Shown here one piece after another: positions 1 to 11,289 of a stretch of DNA of 64,000 bases (positions within the stretch are counted from its first letter, which is position 1; each line of letters opens with the position of its first letter). The notes beneath the pieces were generated by a model. That model was given only the letters and a program-made list of their open reading frames with translations, searched no databases and had not been told where the DNA came from. The stretch is taken from assembly GCA_023052935.1 (NCBI GenBank), contig CM041298.1, positions 57,840,217-57,904,216 on the forward strand. Direction: 5' to 3'. Origin of the DNA: Piezodorus guildinii. Taxonomy: Eukaryota > Arthropoda > Insecta > Hemiptera > Pentatomidae. The translations under genes were made by a program, and so were the position numbers.

Positions 1-123
1 GCCGAAACAATGTAATTAATCCCTAAACGTTTTTCATCTCTAAACCTATTAAAAAATTCTTAAATTGATTTTATTAACAACAGAGGTAAGTGAAAGTCTT
101 GTTTTGCGCGCAGCAGATTTTTT
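1..123 (+). repeat. Rep-A, right-end fragment
   Basis: The final ~120 bp of the Rep-A family: the run up to AGGTAAGTGAAAGT at 83-96 followed by the GCGC...CAGATTTTT end. The rest of the copy, if present, lies outside the window. Confidence 0.7.
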
Positions 124-1011
124 CTTTCATGTCTGCAATAATCTAAATTATGACCGATTGTTTTATTTAGCAAAACTGTTTAATGTATTTATATATTTAA
201 CTAGTCATTAATTTCACTCTCCAATTATCCTCCAAACCAAAGCTAACAATGGAACAGTTGAACATTGGCATTCCATCAGAAGGCCTTGAAGGCCCACATC
301 TAGAACGATATCATGACTGGAACTCAATACAGCTGCACACATGCTCATTGAAAACAATATTAATGTTTATATTATTATACAAATGAGCAACAGCTGATAA
401 TGCTATCAACATAAACAAACTGCGTCGCATTTCATTCACGGTCAAATTAAATATAAACCTGAGATTACTGGCTTTGTATACTATAGCACAGGCATTTATT
501 TTGGAAGCATTCATATATATTATAGCAAATGCGTTATATTTTTTTTAAATTAGTCATAGCTATAGTTTAATTAATTATGCTGTAATTAATAAGTTTTAAT
601 TTTTCCATATAAATTAATTTACAAAAATCGATGTACCGGATTGATTTCTTTATATAATTGTTCGGCATGATCAGATTATTATTTAGGCACGCAAAACGGA
701 TTTCCTGCTCAATTGTGTTTAATCGTAATCAGAATTTTTCATCTTTGTAGATGTTCCAATAAGATACTTTATTATATAATATAAATTCATTCGTGATTAG
801 TTCCATTGTAACTACCAAACAAATTTAAATATAAATGAAATAAATTAGTTAATACAGTGCAGACCTTGGGTTGCGTTATTTTTCTTTAATATATTGTTTT
901 AACCTTAAAGATTATATACAATATCACACATTATACACACACACACACAAATATATATATATATATATTATATATAAATTGCCCAAATTTCCTGTCGATC
1001 GATTAGTACCT
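124..1011. other. Unannotated AT-rich DNA
   Basis: No gene recognised. A short (CA)n then (TA)n microsatellite lies at about 936-976. Confidence 0.5.
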
Positions 1012-1830
1012 TAAAATTATTCCACCAATCCCGCCGCCTCCTACCATTATCTACCCGTAAACTCCTAGTCTCATCACTCATTTTCCCCCACTTTGACTAT
1101 AGTTGTGTGGCATATGGCGGCCTCTCGAAGGTACTCGAGGACAGATTGAGAAGGATTATGAATTGCTTTTTAAGATTTGTGTTGGGTACCTCGAGACGGT
1201 CTCATGTATCCCACCTCTACCACAAGTTAAAGTGGTTATCCCCAACCTTTCGAAGACAATATTTCATTGGATCATTCCTTTATCAAATCATTAACTCCCA
1301 CCACCCATTTTACGTCTACAGCCTTCTGGTATTTAAATCCTCAACCGATCACCAGAAAACAAGATCCCGTCTGTCCGACCTCCAAACTCCTTTCCACAGA
1401 ACCAAAAAAATATGATTGCTCCTTTTTAGCCCGTTCTACTGCCTTATGAAATAATCTCCCTTCAAACATCCGACATGCTCCTTCCCTACCATCATTTAAA
1501 TCCCTCCTCTTTCAATATTTCCTTTCTCTCCAGTCCGATGTAAGCTAATTTTAATTTTTATTATGCCTATTTATGTGAGGTGATTTGTTTATATACTTTA
1601 ATGAGATGTAAAAGATATTATTTTAGGCTGATTCTTATTTATTTATTTTTGAATATGTACATAGAGATGTCACAATGACCTTTTATTTATTTTTTTCTTC
1701 TTTCTTTTGTTATTTAAATGTAGTTATATATTGTTTTAGGCCAGATATAAATTATTATTTTGACCATTAATGTTATTCTGAAGGGACATTGTCCCAGAAT
1801 AAAGTTTGTTTTCTATTTCTATATATACAT
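1012..1830 (+). mobile_element. LINE-1 family (local name), 5'-truncated, C-terminal part plus 3' UTR
   Basis: Frame from about 1030 reads through FPHFDYSCVAYGGLSK, RLRRIMNCFLRFVLGTSR, RSHVSHLYHKLKWL, TRSRLSDLQTPFHRTKKY and PSLPSFKSLLF to a stop near 1543, with an in-frame TGA at 1447 (where LWN is expected). This is the conserved C-terminal region after the reverse transcriptase in CR1/Jockey-type non-LTR elements. The 3' UTR ends in GTCCCAGAATAAAGTTT and a TTTCTATTTCTA tail. Related copies sit at 55147 and 36781, with a short 3' piece at 9120. Inactive fossil. Confidence 0.8.
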
Positions 1831-2537
1831 ATAATCCCCTTCCCTTCTCTGTGAACTTCTATGTTGATCTTGATACATAAAGTGCTTTAAAAAACAAATC
1901 AATCAGTAATGACGATCATAAAAGCTACTATCGGTATCAATGCTTATCAGGTATCAGGTACCCACTTAACGAAGGATGGGCCTCTCAATACTCCAGCTCA
2001 TCTGCTGCCGATAAAATACAAAACTTATTTTGAGGACTTTGACTCGTACCCAACAACTTCGATACAAGTGTCTTATCCATTAAGCTTACATAACTCTTTC
2101 TTTTCCAATAAAATACATTATATAATAGATTATGTAATATCTAATATATATTAATAGCCAAAACCTGGTTGGTGCCGAATAAGTTCCTAAGACGCTGAGA
2201 TATAATCAATAGCATATAATTTGACGAAGATACAGTCTATAGCTTTGCAGGTTACTTTTGTCTCACAAATTAATAATTTCGATTAAAACATTATTGAAAA
2301 TACAAGTTCTGTATTGGAAAGAATCTATGAACATTGGAGGAATTGAATCAAATAACAAAACTGAGGTAGAACTTGGATACTTAAAATGGTTGGAAGTATT
2401 ACCTGTATATTCAAATTAATTAAAATACATAATTTTGTATCAACCATAGCCGATAAGCACAATGGTAGAAAAAATTACAATAACGTAAGCATTGTGTATT
2501 AAATATTTTGCTTATCAAACAACACAGATTAAAACCC
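1831..2537. other. Unannotated AT-rich DNA
   Basis: Only a short unsupported open frame (1909-2154) with no recognisable family. Confidence 0.5.
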
Positions 2538-3260
2538 AATATGACGGTTACATGTGGTGTAGTGGCTTTCATAACATCCTTCTATACTCAATGTCACGGG
2601 TTTAAAGCCGGCAATTGATTCTAGAATTTGGAAAGGGAGTAAAACGTTCTTGGTCATGCCATCCTTTGGATGGGTTGTAAAAGGGTCGTTCCGGTACTAT
2701 ACACAATGTCAGGTACTAGTTAAAGATCCCTATCCTAATCAAACATGGATAGGCAAAATTACCCCACGCTAATATCGTCCGATTAGCCACAGTATAAAAA
2801 TAATAATAATAGGCTTACCGAACCCGAAGGTTCGATGCCGATACCACCATATTCCGTCTACACAGACTCGTTCAAGCCCAAGCCCCCAAGATCAGCCTTA
2901 ACGCAATCCTCCCATCGACGCTTCGGTCTACCTTTCGGACGCCTACCAGTCGAATCAGCAAATACCAACTTTCTCGGAATCCGTTCCTCACCGATCCCAA
3001 CAATTTTACTCACCCATTTGAGTCTCCGCGACGCTATCAACTCAATTATATTCACAGGATACAAGTTCCGCAATTCTGCGTTGTGCAACCTTCTAAACTC
3101 CCCAGTGCCCTCATCTCTCTTCGGACCAAATATTTTGCGCAGTACCTTATTTTCGAAAACCTTAAGCCGTTGCGGCCACGTTTCACATCCGTAAAGAACC
3201 GTTGGTATCTGATCACAGTAGTATAAAAGTGACGTTAAACGATTAAACAAAAAAAAACCT
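2538..3260 (+). mobile_element. SINE-B copy, split by a LINE
   Basis: tRNA-like head with GGTGTAGTGG (2555), then the SINE-B body: GGGAGTAAAA, CATCCTTTGGATGG, AATGTCAGGTACT, GATCCCTATCCTAATC and TCGTCCGATTAGCCACAGTA to 2792. The tail AAGTGACGTTAAACGATTAA resumes at about 3225, so a minus-strand LINE piece (2799-3218) sits within it. Confidence 0.75.
2799..3218 (-). mobile_element. RTE/craft-type LINE C-terminal fragment
   Basis: The minus strand reads VLYGCETW, RLKVFENKVLRKIFGPKRDE, LIASRRLKWVSKI, IPRKLV and GRRPKGRPKRRWEDCV, the highly conserved tail of insect endonuclease/reverse transcriptase LINEs. The 3' end is a (TTA)n run seen as AATAATAATA at about 2803-2813. It lies inside a SINE-B tail; CACAGTA occurs on both sides and probably marks the target duplication. 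Confidence 0.8.
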
Positions 3261-3845
3261 AATGTTATGACAATTAGCATTTTATTATATTTTGGCATTT
3301 TGTTTTAGGAATATATGTGATGACAAGTACAAATATTTATATATTTATATATCTCGATTTTATATAAAGAAGTTTTGACGAGAACTCATTTTAATTGTCC
3401 GTCTTTTGTGTTGTCCAAGACCATGAATCGAAACAGAGGATCCCTCTATGACGGATATTGATCTAAACTCTATAAACATTTCGATAACGCTATATATTAA
3501 CATTATTTGGTAGAAGAAAGCATGTAAAACGGCCTTGATAATATTCTTGTTAAATATCAAAAATAGTCCATACGGCATATTTCTCCTTATCTAATATACT
3601 TTAGCTAGCAGACTAAAAAAAAATGCACCTCTGTACACAAAATAAAACTGGCCATAAAAAATCCTTTTAAAGTGATATATGTTTGAAGAAACATATATCT
3701 TTAGTATTTTTTTTGTTTTATTTCTTGTCACTAATGGAAGTCTGGGTACTCGGCTGCCGGAAATAGGCGCGTCTAAGGTGTGCCTGTCCAATCCAGGGAC
3801 ATCACAATTTTTCGTTTTACAGCTTCATTGTGTTCCATTTATACA
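3261..3845. other. Unannotated AT-rich DNA
   Basis: No gene or clear repeat recognised; short open frames on both strands overlap and look random. Confidence 0.45.
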
Positions 3846-5575
3846 TATTTTTTTACTTTCACTTACCTATATATGAAATATATAGTAAGAGAAAGTATTG
3901 CGATCGGGAAAATTTTCTAATTCCAGCTTTCAACGGAAATACACGTTTTAGGGTCCACTGAGTCCAAATGACCAAGTCCCGCAAAAAGGTGTGTGTGTGT
4001 GGAAACTGAAATTTCAGTTTTAAGACAACTATACGCCCGAGATGTTACAGGAACGTCAATTGTAGTCTTTTTACTGCCGAATTGACAGCTTTTCTAAAAG
4101 CAGTTCATCTAGCTAGAACACCATTAGAAAAGTCAGTAATCATTTGTTCTGACTCGCTCAGTGCTATCAGAGCCATTTTCAATCCATTCTCAGCAAACCC
4201 TATTGTACAGGAGGTCCACTCCGAAATCAAACAGTTGGAGGACTCTTCAAAAAAAAAAATTTATTTTGGATTCCCAGTCATTCCGAAATATCAGGGAATG
4301 AGGAAGTCGACAGAGCAGCAACAGAGGCACATTCACTAGAAGAAATAACGCCCTCTTTTATTTCATCATCTGAGCTGTTTCAGCCAATAAACGCGAAGAT
4401 CATAGATGAATGGCAACAGTCTTGGACCGCTCTTGAAAACAACAAATTGAAAAATGTCAAACCGACCATCAGCTGCTGGGTCTCATCGTCAAGAAAGTGC
4501 AGGCGTGAGGAGGTAGTTATCGCCCGCCTGAGGATAGGACACTGCCGTTTCACTCATGAGTACCTCATGGCACGAAGGGATCCACCTCGATGTCAACTGT
4601 GTAATGTGACTCTCACAGTAGGTCATATTTTTGAAGAGCGTCCTCGTTGCAGTAGGGAATTTGTAAAATGTTGCGTACCACGTAAAGTCTCGGAGGCATT
4701 GAGCGATAGTGATCGGGCCGTCGATGGTGTCATTCAATTGGTGAAGAACATTCGTTTATATCACCTCATTTAACACATTCAGGCTATTTTTTGATATTTT
4801 ACTCACAATTTTTATTTATTATTATTTTTTATAATTTTCTCTTCATCATAGGTAAGATAATCGTCTTCTGAAGATGTTTTGGGCAATAATAACCACTCGC
4901 AGTTTTTTGCCCTTAAAACCAAAACAACAACAACAACGTTTTCATCAAAATCAGCTAACCAGATGATCCACTTTATACCATGCATTTTGCACCTTTTTAC
5001 GATTTTATCAAAAACGGCTGTAACGATTTCGATTAAACTCCCCATATCGATGTAAAATTGAACGTGTTTTATATCATGTAAGTTTCATTTTGATTCAAAT
5101 TGTCTGACAGGGCTTAAATACCGATATTCTAACATTTCTTCCCCTAAATTACCTTTAATTTTGTAGTTTTTATGCATACATCATCTGATTAGCATTGCTA
5201 AAAAACAAGGAAATATATAAGTTGAACGAATTCGATATCCGACTAAAGGAGATAACTGTAAAAATATTTGTTTAATGCAATTTTGGTTTTTCAGCTTAAG
5301 AACAGTAATATACATGTATAATGTACCGTTTAAATGCTAAAGATTTAAAAAAATATTATCGTATACATACTATTGTAAAAGTTATCGGTAAGTGATGAAA
5401 AGCCGATAAAACCAACTGATTGTCGTAGATAATTAATAGGTTATTTAATAAAACACATGTTTCTGATAAAATCCATTGTAAATAATTCTTTCACAATTTA
5501 TCTTCGTTTCTAAATTTGTTCAAAAATTCTTAAATTTATATAAATAACGGAGGTAAGTGAAATTCGTGTGTTGCT
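3846..5575 (+). repeat. Rep-A copy, interrupted by a LINE
   Basis: Left end ACTTTCACTTACCT at about 3855, body to 4053, then a LINE insert (4054-4936), then body from 4937 to the right end AGGTAAGTGAAATTCG near 5550-5567. No open frame belongs to the repeat itself. AACGT occurs at both sides of the LINE, a likely short target duplication. Confidence 0.8.
4054..4936 (+). mobile_element. Jockey/I-like LINE 3' fragment with RNase H
   Basis: Frame 1 (4082-4339) reads ELTAFLKAVHLART, VIICSDSLSAIRAIF and NPIVQEV, the RNase H domain with its ICSDSLSA motif; an A-run near 4250-4258 shifts the frame. It resumes with the GNEEVDRAATEAH segment, then RLRIGHCRFTHEYLMARRD, PRCQLCNVTLTVGHIFEE, the C-terminal Cys/His knuckle. 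The 3' tail is (CAA)n at about 4921-4936. 5'-truncated and frameshifted, so dead. Confidence 0.85.
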
Positions 5576-6040
5576 ATTTTTTCTGAAATCTTTAGCTTTC
5601 CAACGATATATTAGGGGTACTCACTACGTTTGCTATAGCATGCTATTTGTGCTATTTTGCTAAACCCATCAATTTTATACAGGAAATAACTGCAGAAACT
5701 CGACGGGTTTAGCAAAATAGCACAAATAGCATGTTATAGCAAACGTAGTGAGTACCCCTATTATACGTCTATATTACTGTTCTTATCTTCAAAACATTAC
5801 ATAAAATAATATTTATGCTTTTTTCTCCTTTAGCTATGTATCGAAGTTAAATATTAAGCATTTTTTAATCAATGCTAATAAGATTATATATTTACTTTTT
5901 CTTGGAACCTACAATTTTTTGGTCTTCCGTATAATTAAAGTACTTTAGAGGATTATAATAAAATAAATATTGACATTAAAGCCCTGTCGGACTTTTTCAA
6001 CTAGTATGAAACCTACGTGACATTAAAGCCCGTACACCGA
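5576..6040 (-). repeat. Rep-A internal fragment, opposite orientation
   Basis: From TCTGAAATCTTTAGCTTTCC onward the sequence is the reverse of the Rep-A middle (ACAGTAATATAGATG, AATGCTAATAAG, TAAAGTACTTTAGAGG) and decays after 6030. It abuts the plus-oriented copy head to head and carries a foldback MITE. Confidence 0.7.
5614..5758. mobile_element. 145-bp foldback MITE, copy 1
   Basis: Almost perfect palindrome: starts GGGGTACTCACTACGTTTGC and ends with its reverse complement, with an asymmetric centre of about 25 bp. A direct TATTA lies on both sides (5609-5613 and 5759-5763), consistent with a 5-bp target duplication. Second copy at 47088. Confidence 0.85.
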
Positions 6041-6490
6041 CATAATTAAAGGTAATTTTGGCTCAGAGGACTCAGAAGGTGTTATTTTCTAGGATTCGAA
6101 AATTAGCCCGAAACCTCGAACTTCATTCTCAATTATTGGTATATAATCGGAACATTAGAAACATCGGATTTTCTCATAGCAATAAATCATTTAATAACTA
6201 ATCTACGTTTCACCAATGTAGTCATCATAAAGGTATAAAAGGTCAAGATTGCAGAAGTGCATCTCGCATCAACATTCCAAAGATGACTTACTAAATAGAG
6301 ATAGAAATTCGCCGATAGATCCAGTTGGTCTTTTCAAGGGTGTTGAACTCAGAGTTTCTGTTGCATTTTGAATATATGCATTATGAATTTTATCTCATAT
6401 AAACATAATCTTATCTTATCAGCTCGCTGAGTACTTTATTAGGGTACCCAAAATCTGTGTTTAATCATGTTTTGGTTATCCGTAGATTTT
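6041..6490. other. Unannotated DNA
   Basis: No gene or repeat recognised. Confidence 0.4.
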
Positions 6491-7180
6491 CCACAATACA
6501 ATAACTGTCCATAAAAAAAAAACGCTGGAAATTATTGCACAATGGTTTATTATTTCCAAATAACAATATTAAGGTATAACTGCTTATATAACTGTTGATA
6601 GGCAATTAAGTAATATGAAAAGCAATAATTCATATGATAATATCATATCATAATATAATATCATATACCGCTGATTTCAAAACGCAATATCAGTTGTTAA
6701 CCAATTTCAATGATTCTTTTTTTTTGTCGAAAAATTTTGGAATTTATTTATTTATTAATTAGGAGGGAGCCCGTGGCTGAGTGGCTAGCGCGCTAGTCTC
6801 CCATGCTATAGGTTGCGAGTTCGAATCCCAGTCCCGGCGGGGCTTTTATAAGAATGTAAATAAATGGGGATTCACTCACAGCCTCTCCCCCAGGTATGTG
6901 AGATCCGTCAGCCAAATGGTGGCCACTCACAAAATTAGGCGTAAGGAGTGATGACCCTAAACTACGAATTTCATCGTGAAACGCGAGTGTAATCTTCCAG
7001 GAGATCACACCGCGAGACCCAGGGCCTGCACGGCCTGTTGCGCCACTGAAAAAAAAAATTAATTAGGAGAAATGAATTTTTTTTTCGTTATATGGATTCT
7101 ACGTAAGCTCTCAAAGTTTGGGTAATTTTTTTTTTTTTTTTGGTCGATTACAAAGGTTCATTATTGAAAATGATAAGCTA
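6491..7180 (+). repeat. Rep-B locus carrying SINE-A
   Basis: Rep-B begins around CAATAACTGTCCATAAAA (6498), includes TTATTATTTCCAAATAACAA and TGTCGAAAAATTTTGG, is interrupted by SINE-A at 6766, and continues after 7070 with GTAAGCTCTCAAAGTTTG and TCGATTACAAAGGTTC. The part up to the SINE tail is repeated in inverse orientation at 9346-9884; the part after it recurs at about 49379. Confidence 0.7.
6766..7057 (+). mobile_element. SINE-A, full length with TSD
   Basis: tRNA-like head with A box TGGCTGAGTGGCTAGCGCGC and B box GAGTTCGAATCCC, then a family body (AGGCGTAAGGAGTGATGACC) and a GGCCTGTTGCGCCACTG end with an A9 tail. Flanked by a perfect 12-bp ATTAATTAGGAG duplication at 6754-6765 and 7058-7069. 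Confidence 0.9.
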
Positions 7181-7806
7181 ACACAATAACAGGCTCAGCT
7201 CAGCATATTGAATATCGTGTTTTATTATTTTTACAACATAATATTGCCTCCGGCTGTGTCAAGATGTCCTAAAATCTCGATTTATCAATAAAATCAGCCT
7301 TAATGAATGACGCTATGAGATAATGATATTTATGAAGATATATAAAATTCAGTAGTAAAAAAGTGTCTTTAATTATTAACCTTGCCGACATGACAAAAAC
7401 ACTACTTTTAGCCCAGCAAGGGATTTAAGAAATTAAATACAGATCTGTTGACTGTCTCATATGAAGGCAGCCTCATGTGTCAACTCATATAATTCTTATA
7501 AATATTAATAATTTAAAGAATAATTTATATGAATGTTTGATCATGAAGAAACCCGTTTTTCCAGGTTCTTGGCCTTGTGTGTCTCTTAGTATTTCTCAAC
7601 TCTAAATTAAATCTAAATCTGTAGATGATCGGAGATGATGAAGTTTCCCATACCTTATATAAAAATATCCCCGTTTTTTTAATCCCTTTAACCTAGTCTA
7701 ATATGGCCGGAACTAGAATTTTTTTCAGGGGAGATACTTTTATAAAGACAAAGAATAGCGATAAAAAATCGAAAATCAGTAAGAGATATTCTTTACTTTA
7801 CATCAT
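7181..7806. other. Unannotated DNA
   Basis: A 90-codon open frame at 7703-7975 runs into the inverted repeat below and resembles no protein I know; taken as chance. Confidence 0.4.
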
Positions 7807-8725
7807 AAAACCAACTTTCGCTCGGAATTTGCCGCCGGCCAGTGGGCAAAATCACCAATTTAGGTGGACAAAAGTCAAGTCAAAAGGAATTTTCTTGAGC
7901 TTCACCTTTTCATTATTAGTTGGTAAGACCCTTAATACTTATATTCCCCGCCATACCGTGTTTATAAATAAATAGTAAATGAATGAATCTTCCTGTTCGC
8001 ACAAGTGCCTAATAACTGGCAGTGGGATAATCTTTATTCGATGGTCATTTATTGTGTTCAAGGTGTATTTAGAGCAAAGTCTTTTTGCTTTTATTTAACA
8101 ATGGACATTGCTGAGACAGGTAAGACGTTATATTTCCAAACTCGTTATTGAATATACATTGCAATCTCATCTGTAGAATTACTTTAGCAATTTGTAAATG
8201 CCCCTATTCAATAACGAAAAACTATATAACCCCCAATTTACCCCAAGCATTCTTCTATAGGTTTTGTTTCATTAATCGTTCCAGTCTTTAGATATTACAT
8301 AGAATTTTTGCGATTTTTCGCGTTTTGGGTGATACATAATTTTGTTTCAGACGCAACACCACGAATCAAAAGTTTTACTATCTATAATTTCAAGAATTTC
8401 CCAAATGATATAAAATACATCTATTAGCAGGTTTTAGCAACTCCGAGCCATAATTAGATTTTCGGTATTATTTTTCTCGTATTCTGGGACTTCAAACGTA
8501 AAATATAGGGATGTTTTAGATTTTAGCAAATAAATTTGATGTTTGACCACTGTGCGCTCGCCAATCGTGTCAAAAAATTAATTAGTTTTTATAATTTTTT
8601 AAAATATTTTTTCCGTAATCTGAGACCTTTAAGGTTAAATATAGACAAGTTTCAGAATTTCGTCCACCTAAATTGGTCATATTGTCCACTGTGCGCCGTC
8701 TAAATTCTACCGCAAGTGTTCCCTG
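7807..8725. mobile_element. DNA-transposon remnant with ~60-bp inverted repeats
   Basis: 7807-7869 (core CCAATTTAGGTGGAC, CCAGTGGGCAAAAT) aligns to the reverse complement of 8662-8725 (GTCCACCTAAATTGG, ATTGTCCACTGTGCGCC). Between them CACTGTGCGC also occurs at about 8550. No transposase frame seen, so non-autonomous; superfamily not assigned. Confidence 0.55.
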
Positions 8726-9115
8726 TGAGTGTGTAAAAAAATACTTGAATCACAAAGTTATTGTTAAAGTTCAGCGTTGTTGTATAACATTGCTTTAATT
8801 GTTTATTCAAGAACACCCGGAAAAAACAACTATCGAATAAGATGAACAGCATAAATAATCTGACCTACCAGGATCGATGAGAACCGGGAGCCTTATCAAT
8901 TATTTCGTATGTTAATTTTTCATTACGAGAGATATTTATTCTTTCTTCATCTACCATCTGAACTGACCTTATTCATAATTTAATTTTTGCTCCTATCTTT
9001 TCAGTACATTCTGTTTATTTATCTTATAGTAAACATTTATCTGTGTGTTAATGTAGCTTGAAAACAATAACTGAATTTTCGGAAACGGAACTGGAATTTC
9101 AGATTTTAGAAAGGT
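8726..9115. other. Unannotated DNA
   Basis: No gene or repeat recognised. Confidence 0.4.
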
Positions 9116-9119
9116 ATAA

Positions 9120-9215
9120 AAACTTGCCAAACACAAGACTCATATGTTATAATTTACTGTTATTCTTAGGAACTGAAAATCCCAGAATAAAATTTACTTT
9201 TCTTTCTTTCTTATA
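9120..9215 (+). mobile_element. LINE-1 family 3' end fragment
   Basis: GGAACTGAAAATCCCAGAATAAAATTT followed by a TTTCTTTC tail matches the last bases of the 1012-1830 LINE. Confidence 0.5.
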
Positions 9216-9345
9216 ACTTTTTCAACAAAATCTACCAACCATAACAGCGACTTTATATCACGCGTTTTGTCCAGTATTACGATTTTCTCAAAAGCTGTTG
9301 TAATGATTTTGATTAACATCAATTAAATATATTAATGTTAAATTT

Positions 9346-9884
9346 CTTCTTCCAGTGGCGCGACAGGCCGTGTAGGCCCTCAGCCTCGTGCTGTAAACTC
9401 CTGCGAGATTACACTCGCGTTTCACGATGAAACTCGTAGTGTAGGGTCATCACTCCCTACGCCTAATTTGTGAGTGGCCCCATTTAGCTGACGGGTCTCA
9501 TATACCCGGGGGAGAGGCTGTGAGTGAATCCCCATTTATTTACATTAATATAAAAGCCCCGCCAGGACTGGGATTCGAACTCGCAACCTATAGCATGAGA
9601 GACTAGCGCGCTAGCCACGGGCTCCCTCCTAATTAATAAATAAATAAATTCCAAAATTTTTCGACAAAAAAAAAAGAATCATTGAAATTGGTTAACAACT
9701 GATATTCCGTTTTGAAATTAGCGATATATGATATTATATTATCATATGAATTATTGCTTTTCATATTACTTAATTGCCTATCAACAGTTATATAAGCAGT
9801 TATACCTTAATATTGTTATTTGGAAATAATGAACCATTGTGTAATAATTGTCAGCCTTTTTTTTTTTATGGACTGTTATTGTAG
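9346..9884 (-). mobile_element. SINE-A with carried 5' flank (Rep-B)
   Basis: On the minus strand: about 250 bp of Rep-B (9884 to 9638), the CTCCTAATTAAT site, SINE-A (9625 to about 9350) and an AAGAAG tail. The same joint of Rep-B, ATTAATTAGGAG and SINE head exists at 6491-7057. The unit sits inside Rep-A with near-identical direct repeats TGTTAAATTT (9336-9345) and TGTAAAATTT (9885-9894). Confidence 0.75.
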
Positions 9885-10305
9885 TGTAAAATTTAATAAG
9901 CTTTAATATCGTGTAGATTTAATTCTGATTTAAATAGTCTGACAGGGCTTAAATGCCGATATTTTAACATTTCTTCCCCTAAAGTATCTTTAATTTTGTA
10001 GTATTTATGAAATTGACCATATCATCAGATTAGCATTGATAAAACAAACAGGTAATTATATAAATAGAACGAATTCGACATCCAACTAAAGGATAAAACT
10101 ACAAAAGTATTTTTTAATGCAATTATTATTATTTTAACTTAAGAACAGGAATATGCATGTATAATATACCGATGGAATGCTAATGATTTTAGAAAAAAAA
10201 ACATTATCTTATACATACTATTTTAAAAGTGAACAGTGAGTGATGTAAAGCCGATAAAACAATCTGATTGTCGTAGATAATAATATAATACATTATTTTA
10301 ACATC

Positions 10306-10503
10306 GCGAGTAAAAAAATCCTTAGTTACGCCGTCCTTCGGAGGGGACGTTAAAAGGTGGTCCCGAGCCTGTGCGATGTCAGGTACTCGTTAAAGATCCC
10401 TATCCTAATAAAACCTGGATAGGCAAAATTTAGGACTCCCACTGTAGCATCATCCGATTAGCCATAGTAGCATAAAGTGACGTTAAATAAATAAATAAAT
10501 AAA
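10306..10503 (+). mobile_element. SINE-B, 5'-truncated, with TSD
   Basis: Lacks the tRNA-like head; starts GCGAGTAAAAAAATCCTTAG and ends with the GTGACGTTAAATAAATAAAT tail. Perfect 11-bp ATTTTAACATC duplication at 10295-10305 and 10504-10514. Confidence 0.9.
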
Positions 10504-10821
10504 ATTTTAACATCAAAACAAATGTTTCTGTTAAAATCCAATGTAAATAATTCTTTACATTAATAAACAATTTATTTCGTTTCTTGATTTGTTTGGATGA
10601 CTGCAAAAATATATTTTAATGCAATTTTTAGGTTTTGAGCTTAGGACAGTAATATACATGTATAATATACCGTTGGAATGCTAAAGATTTTCAAAAAAAT
10701 ATTATCTTATACATACTATTGTAAAAGTGGAGGAAAAGTGCAGAAAACCGATAAAACATACTTAAATTCAGGGTTTTTTTTTTCTAAAGTATCTTTAATT
10801 TTTCGGATTCCAAAAAATTAA

Positions 10822-10962
10822 CTTCTTCGTCTTCCAGTGGCGCGACAGGCCGTGTAGGCCCTGCCTGGGCCTCGCGGTGTAATCTCCTGGTAGATTACAC
10901 TCACGATTCTCGATGCATTTTGTAGGGTAGGGTCATCACTTCCTACGCCTAATTTTGTGAGT
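10822..10962 (-). mobile_element. SINE-A, 5'-truncated
   Basis: Tail side CTTCCAGTGGCGCGACAGGC, body through TCATCACTTCCTACGCC; the tRNA-like head is missing after 10962. Confidence 0.8.
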
Positions 10963-10999
10963 CTTTTATTTTTTTTCATCTCTGTATCATTCAACTGAA

Positions 11000-11284
11000 G
11001 GGGATCACTTGTAGCTGGGTGGCTAGCGTAACAGCCTCCCATGCTAAATGTCACGGGTTCGAACCCGCAGGTGGTCCTAGCATTTTTTAATGGGAGTAAA
11101 AAATCCTTAGTTACGCCGTCCTTCGGAGGGGACGTTAAAAGGTGGTCCCGAGCCTGTGCGATGTCAGGTACTCGTTAATGATCCCTATCCTAATAAAACC
11201 TGGATAGGCAAAATTTAGGGCTCCCACTGTAGCATCGTCCGATTAGCCATAGTAGCATAAAGTGACGTTAAACGAATAAACAAA
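11000..11284 (+). mobile_element. SINE-B, full length with TSD
   Basis: tRNA-like head with A box TAGCTGGGTGGCTAGCGTAA and B box GGGTTCGAACCC, then GGGAGTAAAAAATCCTTAGT, GGAGGGGACGTTAAAAGG, and TCCGATTAGCCATAGTAGC to a GACGTTAAACGAATAAAC tail. Perfect 14-bp ATCATTCAACTGAA duplication at 10986-10999 and 11285-11298. Reference copy for the family here. Confidence 0.93.
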
Positions 11285-11289
11285 ATCAT

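Larger units (their letters stand above)
9216..10800 (+). repeat. Rep-A copy or copies with two nested insertions
   Basis: Plus-oriented Rep-A segments at 9216-9345, 9885-10305 and 10504-10800 run in order: TTTTTCAACAAAATC, then GTCTGACAGGGCTTAAATGC, then AAGCCGATAAAACAATCTG. They are broken by a Rep-B/SINE-A unit and a SINE-B. From about 10600 a second, partly repeated Rep-A middle follows, so two copies may be fused. Confidence 0.7.

Noticed and set aside
1107..1449. Second and third frames overlapping the LINE at 1012
   Set aside because: 1103-1294 and 1267-1449 are out-of-frame shadows; the frame beginning at 1107 carries the recognisable LINE residues.
6766..6845. tRNA-like sequences with A and B boxes (also 11000, 24574 and others)
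   Set aside because: They continue into family-specific bodies and have target-site duplications, and the cloverleaf is imperfect; they are SINE heads, not tRNA genes.
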